A stretch of 64,000 nucleotides of DNA from contig NZ_JAUTDO010000016.1 of NCBI RefSeq assembly GCF_030646165.1, positions 1 to 64,000 of the forward strand, given 5' to 3'. The notes beneath the pieces are model-generated. The model made no database searches. It worked only from the letters and a program-made list of their open reading frames with translations, and was not told where the DNA came from. The stretch comes from Conexibacter sp. CPCC 206217. Lineage in GTDB: Bacteria; Actinomycetota; Thermoleophilia; Solirubrobacterales; Solirubrobacteraceae. The translations under genes were made by a program, and so were the position numbers. Below are positions 37,851 to 46,922 of this stretch, in pieces (the first letter of the stretch is position 1; each line of letters begins with the position of its first letter).

Positions 37851-38603
37851 TCAGGCTGTGTCGGTGGTCGAAGCGGCGGATGGGTGCTCGGCGACGCGGG
37901 TCTCGCCGCGGGCGTCGCCGCTCAGCACGGCGCGGATCAGCTCGACCGCCGGCTGGCGCAGCTCGGTCAGCTCGCTCGCGCGGCCGCGCTCGACGGCGCC
38001 GAGCACCAGTTCGTTGACGGCGCCGACGACGGCGGTCGCGAGCGCGGGCGTCAGCTCGCGCAGGTCCGGCTGCTCGCGGCGGAAGTCGGCGCCGAGCAGC
38101 ACGAGCTGCGCGGCGAAGCGCTCGATCGCCTCGCGGCGGCGCGCGAGCCCGGCGGGGCCGGCGCCGAGGATCTCGATCAGGAACGTCTGCGTCAGCTCGG
38201 GCCTCGCCGCCATCGCGGACAGGTAGGCCGCGACGACCAGATCGACGCGCTGCTGCCACGGAGCGTCGGCGGCGGCCGCCGCGCTCATCGCGCCGAGCAC
38301 GTGCGCCGACGCGGTGTCGTAGGCGGCCAGGAAGCAGGCCTGCTTGTCGTCGAAGTGCTCGTAGAAGGTGCGCTTGGAGACGCGCGCGTGGCGGACCACG
38401 TCGGCGATCGTCGTCGGCCCGTAGCCCTTCTCCGCGACGGCGGCGTTGATGCCGCAGACCAGCCGCTCGCGCGGCGTGTCGCGGTCGGGCGCTTGGCCGC
38501 GCTCGGGATCCTGGTGGATCGACCGCGCGCGCGTGGTCCCGGCGGTCGCTTGGCCGCGTTCGGGGTCGTGGTGGGTTGCTGCTGCGGGAACCGGCGCGAC
38601 CAT
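37851..38603 (-). CDS. TetR-family transcriptional regulator
   Basis: This 250-residue regulator has a roughly 45-residue disordered N-terminus containing the repeated peptide HDPERGQA/QDPERGQA. The HTH follows: AAVAEKGYGPTTIADVVRHARVSKRTFYEHFDDKQACFLAAYD. The C-terminal ligand domain is of a broad fatty-acid or steroid-sensing type, but the ligand is not known. It leads the catabolic operon and is divergent from an Old Yellow Enzyme gene over a 26-nt gap that contains a palindrome. ATG at 38603 is chosen because it touches that promoter. Confidence 0.9.
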   Translation of the reverse strand: MVAPVPAAATHHDPERGQATAGTTRARSIHQDPERGQAPDRDTPRERLVCGINAAVAEKGYGPTTIADVVRHARVSKRTFYEHFDDKQACFLAAYDTASAHVLGAMSAAAAADAPWQQRVDLVVAAYLSAMAARPELTQTFLIEILGAGPAGLARRREAIERFAAQLVLLGADFRREQPDLRELTPALATAVVGAVNELVLGAVERGRASELTELRQPAVELIRAVLSGDARGETRVAEHPSAASTTDTA

Positions 38604-38624
38604 TGGTACCGGACAGTACCATTG
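38601..38624. promoter_or_regulatory. palindromic operator shared by TetR operon and OYE gene
   Basis: TGGTAC (38604..38609) and GTACCA (38616..38621) are perfect arms 6 nt apart. Arms extend to 9 bp with one mismatch over 38601..38624. The right arm contains TACCAT (38617..38622), the candidate -10 of the forward gene, 7 nt before its ATG. The site fills the entire divergent gap, so TetR binding would block both promoters. Confidence 0.75.
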
Positions 38625-38629
38625 CGCCG

Positions 38630-39847
<1,218 letters not shown>

Positions 39848-40112
39848 GCGGCGCGGGCGGGTGCGCGCGGTTGGCCTGGGGCTGAGCGGCACGGGCGCCC
39901 GTGCGACAGAGCGGGACGGGGTGGTTTGTCGGACGGCCTGACGGCGGCTGGCGCGCGGGCGCTGGGGGTTGGCGCTCGGTGCCCGAGCGACTACGCTTGG
40001 ACGGTCAGTGCTCGGACGTTCGGGACCGGCAACGCGACCAGATGGCGGAGGGATTCTCAAGCTCCCCGATGGAACTGTCGAGGAATCCATAAAGTCGTAG
40101 CGCGAGCTTTCC

Positions 40113-41471
40113 ATGGACGAACAACGCCCCGATCTCACTCCGCAGGACCCGAGCGCCAGCCGGCGCCGGATCCGCACGGCCCTGATCGCGGCGCTCGCAC
40201 TGATCGCGCTCGTCACCGCGCCGGCCGTCGCGCTGGCCGACGATCCGCCCGCCGCTGACGGGCCGCAGCAGACCGAGCAGGCCCCGCCGCCCGACCAGCC
40301 GACCGCCGATCAGCCTCCCGCGGACCAGTCGGGTGCCGACCAGCCTGCGCCTGATCAGCCGACGATCGACCGGCCGACCACGGGTCCGCCCGTCGATCCG
40401 GCCCCGCCGGTCGATCCGGCGCCGCCCGTCGACCCGGCGCCGCCCGTCGATCCGGCGCCGCCCGTCGACCCGGCCCCGCCGGTCGATCCGGCCCCGCCCG
40501 TCGACCCGGTCCCGCCGGTCGATCCGGCGCCGCCCGTCGATCCGGCCCCGCCCGTCGACCCGGCCCCGCCGGTCGATCCGGCCCCGCCCGTCGACCCGGC
40601 CCCGCCCGTCGACCCGGCCCCGCCCGTCGACCCGGCCCCGCCGGTCGACCCGGCGCCGCCGGTTGACCCCGCGCCGGTCGAGCGGCCGCCCGTCGCCGAG
40701 CAGCCGCCGGCGGAGACGCCCGTCCCCGACGTGCCCGAGAGAAGAGATTCGCGCCCGCCGATCGACGAGACGACGAACCCGCCGAGCGTCCTGCCGAAGC
40801 CGAGCGGCTCCGGCACGCTGCGCCCGGCAGCCGACGCCCAGCAGCCCCCGGCCTCGTCCACGACGCCGCTGGCGACGCCGCCCACCACCACGCCCGTCAC
40901 GCCGGACGCGCAGCCCGACCTCGCGCCGGTCGTCACCGCGCCGATCGCGCTGCCGGGCTCCAAGCACGCGGCCGACGCCGCCGGTGCGCTGGCCGACGCG
41001 GCCGCCCGCGAAGCCGCCGCCAAGCGGATCGTGCGCACGACGCTCGTCAAGCTCGGGATCGTCTCGGCCGACCCCGGCGCCACCGACGCGCCTGCGTCGC
41101 CCGCGACCAATGCCGACGGCACGCTCTGCGCGCCGGCCGTCGTCGCGAGCGCATCTCCGACCCCCGCCGCCGGCACGACCCGCCTGCAGATCGCCAAGAC
41201 GACGCGCAAGGCGCACGGCACCGAGCAGCCCAGCAGCGTCCGCGGCCCGCCCGTCGGCCCGCTCGACTCGCCGTCCTCGCCGCTCAACGCGAGCGCGGCG
41301 GCCGCTCCCGGCTCAGGCGCCGGCGCCGGCATCAGCTTCTTCGCGATCCTCGTCGGCTCGATCAGCGCGCAGCTCGCGCAGGCCGAGTCCGTCACACCGC
41401 CGTGCTCGTTCGCGAGCAACTCGGCGACGCCGACCTCCGACGACTCCGCGCGCGCTCCTCCCGCCTCCTGA
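40113..41471 (+). CDS. Pro-rich repeat protein, probably exported
   Basis: This 452-residue low-complexity protein has an N-terminal basic stretch and hydrophobic segment (RTALIAALALIALVTAPAVALA, ending near residue 42) that looks like a signal peptide. It has Pro/Gln/Asp-rich spacers and 16 perfect-length PPVDPA hexapeptides (about residues 92-187). A Pro/Thr/Ala-rich region follows, then a hydrophobic stretch GISFFAILVGSISAQL near residue 408 that may be a membrane anchor. No enzymatic domain is visible. It may span or decorate the cell wall. The function is unknown. Confidence 0.65.
   Translation: MDEQRPDLTPQDPSASRRRIRTALIAALALIALVTAPAVALADDPPAADGPQQTEQAPPPDQPTADQPPADQSGADQPAPDQPTIDRPTTGPPVDPAPPVDPAPPVDPAPPVDPAPPVDPAPPVDPAPPVDPVPPVDPAPPVDPAPPVDPAPPVDPAPPVDPAPPVDPAPPVDPAPPVDPAPPVDPAPVERPPVAEQPPAETPVPDVPERRDSRPPIDETTNPPSVLPKPSGSGTLRPAADAQQPPASSTTPLATPPTTTPVTPDAQPDLAPVVTAPIALPGSKHAADAAGALADAAAREAAAKRIVRTTLVKLGIVSADPGATDAPASPATNADGTLCAPAVVASASPTPAAGTTRLQIAKTTRKAHGTEQPSSVRGPPVGPLDSPSSPLNASAAAAPGSGAGAGISFFAILVGSISAQLAQAESVTPPCSFASNSATPTSDDSARAPPAS
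40386..40673 (+). repeat. 18-bp tandem repeat, 16 units, inside a coding region
   Basis: Sixteen consecutive 18-bp units encode PPVDPA (unit 7 ends in Val). Units differ mostly at third positions (GTC/GTT, GAT/GAC, CCG/CCC), so the repeat is maintained at protein level. It may vary in copy number between strains by replication slippage; because units are whole codons, changes stay in frame. Confidence 0.95.
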
Positions 41472-41537
41472 GTCGCCTCAGCGAGCCGCCCCGCCCGGGT
41501 GCCGGCTCTCCGTGAACTCAGGACAAAGGAGACCACC

Positions 41538-41753
41538 ATGGTCGTCGCCAACGGCCGCATCGATCGCCTCACCACCAGCCGCAGAGACCGCATCACCCGC
41601 TCCTCGCGCGTGCGCTTGCTCGCCAAGCAGGTCGCCGCGGGCGAGTACCAGGTCGACCCCGAGAAGCTCGCCGAGGTGCTCGTCGAGCGCGCCCAGTTCC
41701 ACCAGGGCGTCAAGGCGGACCTGCTGGCGCAGCGGTCGCCGTCGGAGCTGTGA
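41538..41753 (+). CDS. FlgM-like anti-sigma-28 factor
   Basis: This 71-residue protein resembles the C-terminal sigma-binding part of FlgM: RVRLLAKQVAAGEYQVDPEKLAEVLVERAQFH matches the pattern RVAxLKxxIxxGxYxVDxxxVAxxML. FlgM holds the flagellar sigma factor FliA inactive until the hook is complete. AAGGAG at 41525..41530 precedes the ATG with good spacing. No flagellar gene is adjacent, so it may instead be a stand-alone FlgM-fold protein. A stable hairpin follows. Confidence 0.65.
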   Translation: MVVANGRIDRLTTSRRDRITRSSRVRLLAKQVAAGEYQVDPEKLAEVLVERAQFHQGVKADLLAQRSPSEL

Positions 41754-41806
41754 TCTCCGCACGGGACCAAGGACGCCCCAACACCAGCACCGGCATCGGC
41801 TCCGTT

Positions 41807-41850
41807 CGCGACCGCGCGGCCTGACGCTCAGGGCAGGCCGGGCGGTCGCG
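41807..41850 (+). terminator. hairpin after the FlgM-like gene
   Basis: Outer arms CGCGACCGC/GCGGTCGCG (41807..41815 with 41842..41850) and inner GGCCTG/CAGGCC (41818..41823 with 41834..41839) form a two-step stem. It is terminator-like, without a T-run. Confidence 0.55.
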
Positions 41851-41913
41851 ACAGCCATGTCGCGGCGCCAACCAAGGGGGGCCGAGAACGCGGGTGCGTA
41901 CCATTGGAGCTCG

Positions 41914-43065
41914 ATGCGGCGACGCTTGACTCTCGCAGCGTGCGCGCTCGCGCTCGCCGTCACAGCCGCCTCCGCGACGCTCGCGACAGCATCGGCAGAG
42001 GCTGCGGGCACCTATCAGGGCACGCTCACGATCACGTCGGTCGCGAAACCGAACGCGCCCGATCAGCCGATCGTCGTCACGGCGCAGGGCGCGATCGCGC
42101 AACAGTGCGACCCGACCGTCTTCTGTGGCTACTACCCGAAGGTCACGACCGTGCCCGCGAGCGTCGCCTGCCGCCCGCAGCTGACGAGAGAGGGCTGGAT
42201 CGGCGACGTCTACGACGACGCGACCGGCCGCCAGCCGCAGGCGTTCACGGCGACGTGGCAGGAGCGGCCGTGGCTGTACGCCGGGCCCAAGCGCGCCTGC
42301 CTCTACGCCTTCGACGGCGCTGCCGACACGCTCGTCGCCGAGACGTCCTTCGACGTTCCTGGCGCACCTGCACCGGCGCCCGCGAGACCCGACCCGCGCG
42401 GGCGCGATCTCGTCCGCGCCGCGATCCCCCGCTCGGTCGGCGTGCGCCACGCCTACGGCTACGAGCTGAGCAGCGCGAACGTGCCGCGCAACGTCGGCGC
42501 AAAGCGCTTCGCCGTGCTCGCGCGCGTCGCCGCGAAGCGCTGGGGCCTGCGCGAGACCGGCACGACCGTCCGCGCGCCGCGCCAGGGCGACGGACGCAAC
42601 ACGGTCGGCTTCGCCCGCGACGTGCCGCGCGTGGCGCTCGGCGTCACGAGAATCCGTTCGGTCCGCTACTACCGCCGCTCCGGCGGCGTCACGCGGATCG
42701 TCGGCGAGCGCGTCGTCGAGCGCGACCTCAGCCTCGCGCTGGGCGTGCCGTGGTGGGTCGGGCCCGGTCCGCCGCCGTCCAACCAGGTCGACCTGCAGAC
42801 GGTGATCGTGCACGAGCTCGGTCACTACGCCGGCAACGACCACGTCAGAAACTGCACCAACAGCCCTATGTGGACCGGGCTGCGGCCGGGCGAGTGGTGG
42901 TACAGCCGCTCCGACTGGTTCCAATTCGGCTGTCCCAACGTCCCGTCACCGACGGCGATCGCCACCGCCGCGACGGCGCGGACCGCCGCACGGTTCGCGC
43001 TCGCTCCCGGTGACCCGCGCCCGCTGCTGGTACAGCGCAGCGTGCGCAGAGTCTTCCTCGACTGA
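41914..43065 (+). CDS. secreted matrixin-like zinc metalloprotease
   Basis: This 383-residue protein has a clear signal peptide (about residues 1-31). The N-terminal region carries four to five cysteines. The zinc motif HELGHYAGNDH (His300, Glu301, His304, His310) is followed by NSPMW, a likely Met-turn. This HExxHxxGxxH plus Met arrangement defines metzincins, and the preceding DLQTVIVHE pattern suits matrixin-like peptidases. It is presumably secreted and degrades extracellular protein. TACCAT (41899..41904) lies 9 nt before the ATG; a weak GGAG is also present. Confidence 0.8.
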   Translation: MRRRLTLAACALALAVTAASATLATASAEAAGTYQGTLTITSVAKPNAPDQPIVVTAQGAIAQQCDPTVFCGYYPKVTTVPASVACRPQLTREGWIGDVYDDATGRQPQAFTATWQERPWLYAGPKRACLYAFDGAADTLVAETSFDVPGAPAPAPARPDPRGRDLVRAAIPRSVGVRHAYGYELSSANVPRNVGAKRFAVLARVAAKRWGLRETGTTVRAPRQGDGRNTVGFARDVPRVALGVTRIRSVRYYRRSGGVTRIVGERVVERDLSLALGVPWWVGPGPPPSNQVDLQTVIVHELGHYAGNDHVRNCTNSPMWTGLRPGEWWYSRSDWFQFGCPNVPSPTAIATAATARTAARFALAPGDPRPLLVQRSVRRVFLD

Positions 43066-43119
43066 GGCGCCGCGCGAGCCGCCGCGCCTGAGGCGCGCCC
43101 TGGCGGCGCAGGCTGCCTC

Positions 43120-44943
43120 CTAGACTCGCCCGGCCTCGACGGCGGCCTGCTCGGCCTGCTCCAGCTGCTCCTCGACCAGTGCCAGGCCGGCGTCCCAGAA
43201 GCCCGGGTCGGTCAGGTCCAGCCCGACCAGCTTGCCCAGCTCCTCCGGCGCCAGCGAGCCGCCGGCCGACAGCATCTTGAGGTAGTCGGGCACGAACGAC
43301 GCGCCCTCCTGCTCGTAGCGGCGGTAGACCGACAGCGCCAGCAGCTGACCGTAGGCGTACGCGTAGACATAGCCCGGCGTGTTGATGAAGTGCGGGATGT
43401 AGGACCACCACGTCTTGTAGCCCTCGGTCACCTCGACGGCGTCGCCGAACAGCTCCTCCTGCGTCTTCTCCCACAGCGCGCCGAACTGCTCGACGGCCAG
43501 TTCGCCGCCTTCGCGGCGGGCGGTGTGGATCTCCTGCTCGAAGTTGTGCATCGCCGTCTGCCGGAAGACGGTCGCGATCGCGCCCTCGATCGACTCCGAC
43601 AGCAGCGACAGCCGCGACGCCGGCGTCGCGGCGGCCTCCAGCAGGCGTCCGAAGACGAGCGTCTCGCCGAACACCGAGGCGGTCTCGGCGAGCGTCAGCG
43701 GGGTGCTCTGGTGGAAGACGCCCTGCGGCGCGGCGAGCGCCGCGTGGACGCCGTGGCCGAGCTCGTGCGCGAGCGTCAGCACGTCGCGGCGGCGGGCGGT
43801 GTAGTTGAGCAGCACGTACGGGTGCGCGGACGGCACCGTGTAGGAGCAGAACGCGCCGCCGCGCTTGCCCGGTCGCACCGGCGCGTCGATCCACTGCTCG
43901 TCGAAGAAGCGGCGCGCGAGGTTGCCCAGCTCGGGCGTGAACGAGCCGTACGCGTCGAGCACCAGCTCGCGCGCCTCGCGCCAGCTGAAGCGCTCGTCGA
44001 CGTCGGCGACGGTCGCGGCGCGGTCGTAGTCGGCCAGCTTGTCGACTCTCAGCAGCCTCGCCTTCAGCTTGTACCAGCGCTGCGGCACGTCGAAGCGGTT
44101 GCTGACGGCGGTCACGAGCGCCTGCACCGACTCGTCGCTGGCCTCGTTGGCGAGGTTGCGCGCGGTCAGCCAGCCGGGGTAGCTGCGCAGGCGGTCGTCG
44201 ACGGCCTTGTCGTGCAGCAGCGTGTTGAAGATGAAGGCGCGCGTGCGCAGGCCGGGCTCCAGCGCCGCGGTCACCGCCTCCGCCGCGCCGCGCCGCTCGT
44301 CGCGATCGGGACCGGACAGCAGCGCCAGGGCCTGCTCGAGCGAGACCGGCTCCTCGGCCGAGGGCAGTCTCACCTCCAGCGACGACATCAGCTCGGCGAA
44401 CAGCCGCGTCCAAGCGCTCGCTCCGGAGATTCCCTTCTCGGCGAGGATCCGCTCCTCCGGCTCACTCAGCAGGTAGGGGCGGTAGCGGCGCTCGGTGCGC
44501 AGGTAATGGGCGAAGAACTCGTTGCCCTCGCCTCTCAGCAGCTCCTCGGCGCGCTCGTCGGGCAGCTCGGCCCATTCCAGCTCGAAGAACAGCAGTCTCG
44601 TCTGGATCTCGGTCGCGCGCTCCTGCACATGCTGCAGCAGCGCGCCGATCGCCGGGTCGGCGGTGTCGACGGCGAAGCGCAGGGAGGCGTAGGAGCCGGC
44701 GCGGCCGACCAGCTCGTGCAGCTCGGCGAGCTGCTGCATCGCGGCGCGCAGGCCGGCGGCGTCGAGCTCGGCGAGTCTGCCCGCGTAGGCGGCGGCGAAC
44801 GCGTCCGCGCGCTCGAGCCCCTGAGCGAGCAGGCTGCGGACGCCCTCCTCACCCTGTCCGTCGACGAGCGGGTCGAGGTTCCAAGCGACGCCGGCGACCT
44901 CGTCGTCCGCGGGCTCCTGGTTGGTGGCGGCAAGGGTCGTCAT
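43120..44943 (-). CDS. pepF: oligoendopeptidase F (M3 family)
   Basis: This 607-residue thimet-oligopeptidase-like enzyme has the zinc motif in LAHELGHGVHA (His393, Glu394, His397) and the third ligand region SVFGETLVF about 25 residues later. The C-terminal segment FINTPGYVYAYAYGQLLALS is typical of bacterial PepF. It is cytosolic and trims short peptides of roughly 7-17 residues. TAAGCT on the reverse strand (44950..44955) lies 6 nt before the ATG, suggesting a leaderless transcript. It is divergent from the Rpf gene. Confidence 0.95.
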   Translation of the reverse strand: MTTLAATNQEPADDEVAGVAWNLDPLVDGQGEEGVRSLLAQGLERADAFAAAYAGRLAELDAAGLRAAMQQLAELHELVGRAGSYASLRFAVDTADPAIGALLQHVQERATEIQTRLLFFELEWAELPDERAEELLRGEGNEFFAHYLRTERRYRPYLLSEPEERILAEKGISGASAWTRLFAELMSSLEVRLPSAEEPVSLEQALALLSGPDRDERRGAAEAVTAALEPGLRTRAFIFNTLLHDKAVDDRLRSYPGWLTARNLANEASDESVQALVTAVSNRFDVPQRWYKLKARLLRVDKLADYDRAATVADVDERFSWREARELVLDAYGSFTPELGNLARRFFDEQWIDAPVRPGKRGGAFCSYTVPSAHPYVLLNYTARRRDVLTLAHELGHGVHAALAAPQGVFHQSTPLTLAETASVFGETLVFGRLLEAAATPASRLSLLSESIEGAIATVFRQTAMHNFEQEIHTARREGGELAVEQFGALWEKTQEELFGDAVEVTEGYKTWWSYIPHFINTPGYVYAYAYGQLLALSVYRRYEQEGASFVPDYLKMLSAGGSLAPEELGKLVGLDLTDPGFWDAGLALVEEQLEQAEQAAVEAGRV

Positions 44944-45087
44944 CGCCCCAGCTTAGAACCTTGCGCGCGCGTGCCCGCGATCGCTTGGCGAGCCTGCAAG
45001 ATCGCGTGCAGCGGCAGGAGCGCGAGGCGCTGCGACGGCCTCGCTCGCGCGGATCTGCGATCCTGAAGCGGCAGCCAGACGCACATA

Positions 45088-45248
45088 TGCCGAGTTCCTG
45101 CCGTCACGACGGCGGGGAGCGGGGGACCCACTCGGGCCGGATCCGTCCGGCCCACGGGGCGAATCGCCACCAGCCACTCCGCCATCGGAGGGCTCCGGAG
45201 GCGTAGCGCACTCTTTCAGCGCGAGCCCGTCAGCTCACCTCGTAGGCA
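45088..45248 (+). ncRNA. cyclic di-AMP (ydaO/yuaA-type) riboswitch
   Basis: The 3' core CCCGTCAGCTCACCTCGTAG (from 45226) closely matches the conserved end of actinobacterial ydaO elements. GGGGGACCCA and GGGGCGAATCGCC occur upstream in the expected order, and GCCGAG at 45089..45094 can pair with the CTCGTAGGC end to close the element. It lies 26 nt before the start of an Rpf-like gene, the classic target in actinobacteria, where c-di-AMP turns expression off. The preceding 44956..45087 holds nothing I recognise. Confidence 0.9.
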
Positions 45249-45273
45249 CCGAAAGAGAACTGATGGAGGGCGC

Positions 45274-45960
45274 ATGCCTGCGAACTGTCCCGACGTGGAC
45301 GCCGACGATCTCGTTCAGCCCGAACGCTGGGAGCGCTCCCGCGAGCGCTCGCACGTCCGGCGCCTGGTGGCGCTGCGGCGCCGCCGTCGCCGCCGCGGCT
45401 CGCGCAGCGTCGCGCTGGTGATGGCCGCGGCGCTGACGCTCGGCGTCGGCGGCGCGTTCGCCGCCTCCGGCGACGACGACGGATCCGGCGGCGGGTCGCT
45501 CAAGCGCGGCAGCAGCGGCCCGGCGGTCGTGCAGCTGCAGCAGAAGCTCGGGATCGGCGCTGACGGCGCGTTTGGTCCGCAGACGGAGAAGGCCGTGCGC
45601 GCCTACCAGCGGCGCAAGGGCCTCGAGGTCGACGGCGTCGTCGGCCCGCAGACGGCCGGCGCGCTCGGCATCAGCCTCGCGACCGCACGGGCGCAGTCGG
45701 TCGGCCGCGGCGGCTCGGCGGGCAGCAGCGTGCAGCTGCCGCCGATCCTCGACTCGATCGCAGAGTGCGAGTCGGGCGGCGACCCGCGCGCGATCTCGTC
45801 CGACGGCACCTACCGCGGCAAGTACCAGTTCGATCGCTCGACGTGGGCCGCCTACGGCTCCGCAGGCGATCCGGCGCGCGCCTCCGAGGCAGAGCAGGAC
45901 CGTCGCGCCCTGAAGCTCTACAACGCCCGCGGCACGTCGCCGTGGCCGAACTGCGCGTAG
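45274..45960 (+). CDS. resuscitation-promoting factor-like muralytic protein
   Basis: This 228-residue protein has a long Arg-rich cytoplasmic N-terminus and a signal/anchor (about residues 45-63). A peptidoglycan-binding domain 1 follows (about 73-130, LKRGSSGPAVVQLQQKLG and DGAFGPQTEKAVRAYQ). The C-terminus is an Rpf transglycosylase-like domain with IAECESGGDP (catalytic Glu166), GKYQFDRSTW and a paired Cys near the end. Rpf proteins cleave glycan strands and wake dormant cells. Expression is probably governed by the c-di-AMP riboswitch directly upstream. ATG has GGAGG 6-10 nt before it. Confidence 0.9.
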   Translation: MPANCPDVDADDLVQPERWERSRERSHVRRLVALRRRRRRRGSRSVALVMAAALTLGVGGAFAASGDDDGSGGGSLKRGSSGPAVVQLQQKLGIGADGAFGPQTEKAVRAYQRRKGLEVDGVVGPQTAGALGISLATARAQSVGRGGSAGSSVQLPPILDSIAECESGGDPRAISSDGTYRGKYQFDRSTWAAYGSAGDPARASEAEQDRRALKLYNARGTSPWPNCA

Positions 45961-45974
45961 CGCGCTGATTCGCT

Positions 45975-46001
45975 CGGGCCCCGCGCCACGACGCGGGCCC
46001 G
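45975..46001. terminator. bidirectional hairpin between Rpf and Crp genes
   Basis: A 10-bp stem with a single bulged C (45975..45985 with 45992..46001) and a 6-nt loop lies in the 47-nt gap between converging stops. Confidence 0.6.
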
Positions 46002-46007
46002 GGCGGG

Positions 46008-46724
46008 CTATCTGCCGAACCCTTCCTCGCCCGGCGGATCGCCGCGCAGGATCCAGGCGCCGTCGTCGCGCCGTTCGACGACTCCGCGCCGCGTCAGGTC
46101 CGACAGCGCGGTCGTGACCGACGGGCGCTGCGCGCCGATCAGCCGGCCGAGCACCTGATGCGTCAGCGGCAGCTCCAGCACGACGCCGTCGGGGCCGACA
46201 CGGCCCCAGCGGTCGGCGAGGCCCCAGAAGAGCAGCTCCAGGCGCGCGTCGACACGCGTCAGGTGGCTTGTCGCCTGTGTCGTCGCCAGCTCGGCCGAGC
46301 GGCGCACGGCGCGCGCGGCGAGCGCGCTGACGAGCTCCGGCCAGCGGCCGAGGATCGCGGTGATGCGGCGATCGAGCACTGCGAGGCGGACCGGTTGCAG
46401 CGCCGTCCAGATCACGCGCGGGCGGACGGTCACGACCTCGCGCTCCCAGTCCCACGGTCGCAGCAGGTCGCCGCGGCCGAGCAGCTCGGTGCAGGCGGCG
46501 CGGGCGAACGTGACGTCGCGCATCAGCAGGCCGTCGAGCACGAGCAGACCGAGATGGCCGCTGCCGCCGTCGGCCGGCCGCGCCGGCTCCCACACGCCCG
46601 GGGCGATCGTCTCGACCGCCGCGATCGCGTGGCGAGTCGCGAGCTGCAGGCTCGTCTGATCGAGTCCCGCGGCGAGCTCAGGGTCCTGTTCGAGGACTCG
46701 TACGAAGGCGTTCCCACTCGGCAT
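46008..46724 (-). CDS. Crp/Fnr-family transcriptional regulator
   Basis: This 238-residue protein has an N-terminal sensor region with only weak cyclic-nucleotide-binding character: short strands, and no recognisable cAMP phosphate-binding RxS motif or Fnr cysteines. The C-terminal HTH_Crp domain reads LPLTHQVLGRLIGAQRPSVTTALSDLTRRGVVERR. Ligand is unknown. ATG at 46724 is chosen because TACGCT on the reverse strand (46733..46738) lies 8 nt upstream, whereas an upstream GTG would extend into that promoter. Two palindromes lie upstream at 46770..46799. Confidence 0.88.
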   Translation of the reverse strand: MPSGNAFVRVLEQDPELAAGLDQTSLQLATRHAIAAVETIAPGVWEPARPADGGSGHLGLLVLDGLLMRDVTFARAACTELLGRGDLLRPWDWEREVVTVRPRVIWTALQPVRLAVLDRRITAILGRWPELVSALAARAVRRSAELATTQATSHLTRVDARLELLFWGLADRWGRVGPDGVVLELPLTHQVLGRLIGAQRPSVTTALSDLTRRGVVERRDDGAWILRGDPPGEEGFGR

Positions 46725-46769
46725 CGTGAAACAGCGTATTGGCGTCTGAACCCCGGTGCCACACATAAC

Positions 46770-46799
46770 TGTCGCCGACACAGCGTCAGACAGACTGTC
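46770..46799. promoter_or_regulatory. two short palindromes upstream of the Crp/Fnr gene
   Basis: TGTCGCCGACA (46770..46780) and GACAGACTGTC (46789..46799) are perfect 11-bp palindromes 8 nt apart. Both contain TGTC/GACA half-sites and lie about 45-75 bp upstream of the Crp start. They may bind the regulator itself; this is inference. Confidence 0.35.
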
Positions 46800-46876
46800 A
46801 GCGACGCGAGCGCCTATGCGCCAGCGAGTGGTGGTGGTGGAACGTGGTTCCCGCTGCGCGCGACCGCGTTTCGCGT

Positions 46877-46919
46877 GCGCCGGGGGGAAGGGCCGACGTT
46901 GCGCCGGGGGGAAGGGCCG
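46877..46919. repeat. 24-bp period direct repeat (two copies)
   Basis: GCGCCGGGGGGAAGGGCCG occurs at 46877..46895 and again at 46901..46919, in the gap just after the stop of the reverse-strand anti-sigma gene. The role is unknown; it could come from a local duplication. Confidence 0.85.
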
Positions 46920-46922
46920 GCG

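Noticed and set aside
40386-40673. CRISPR-like or satellite repeat
   Set aside because: Units are 18 bp, contiguous and without spacers, and encode PPVDPA in frame. No cas genes are nearby.
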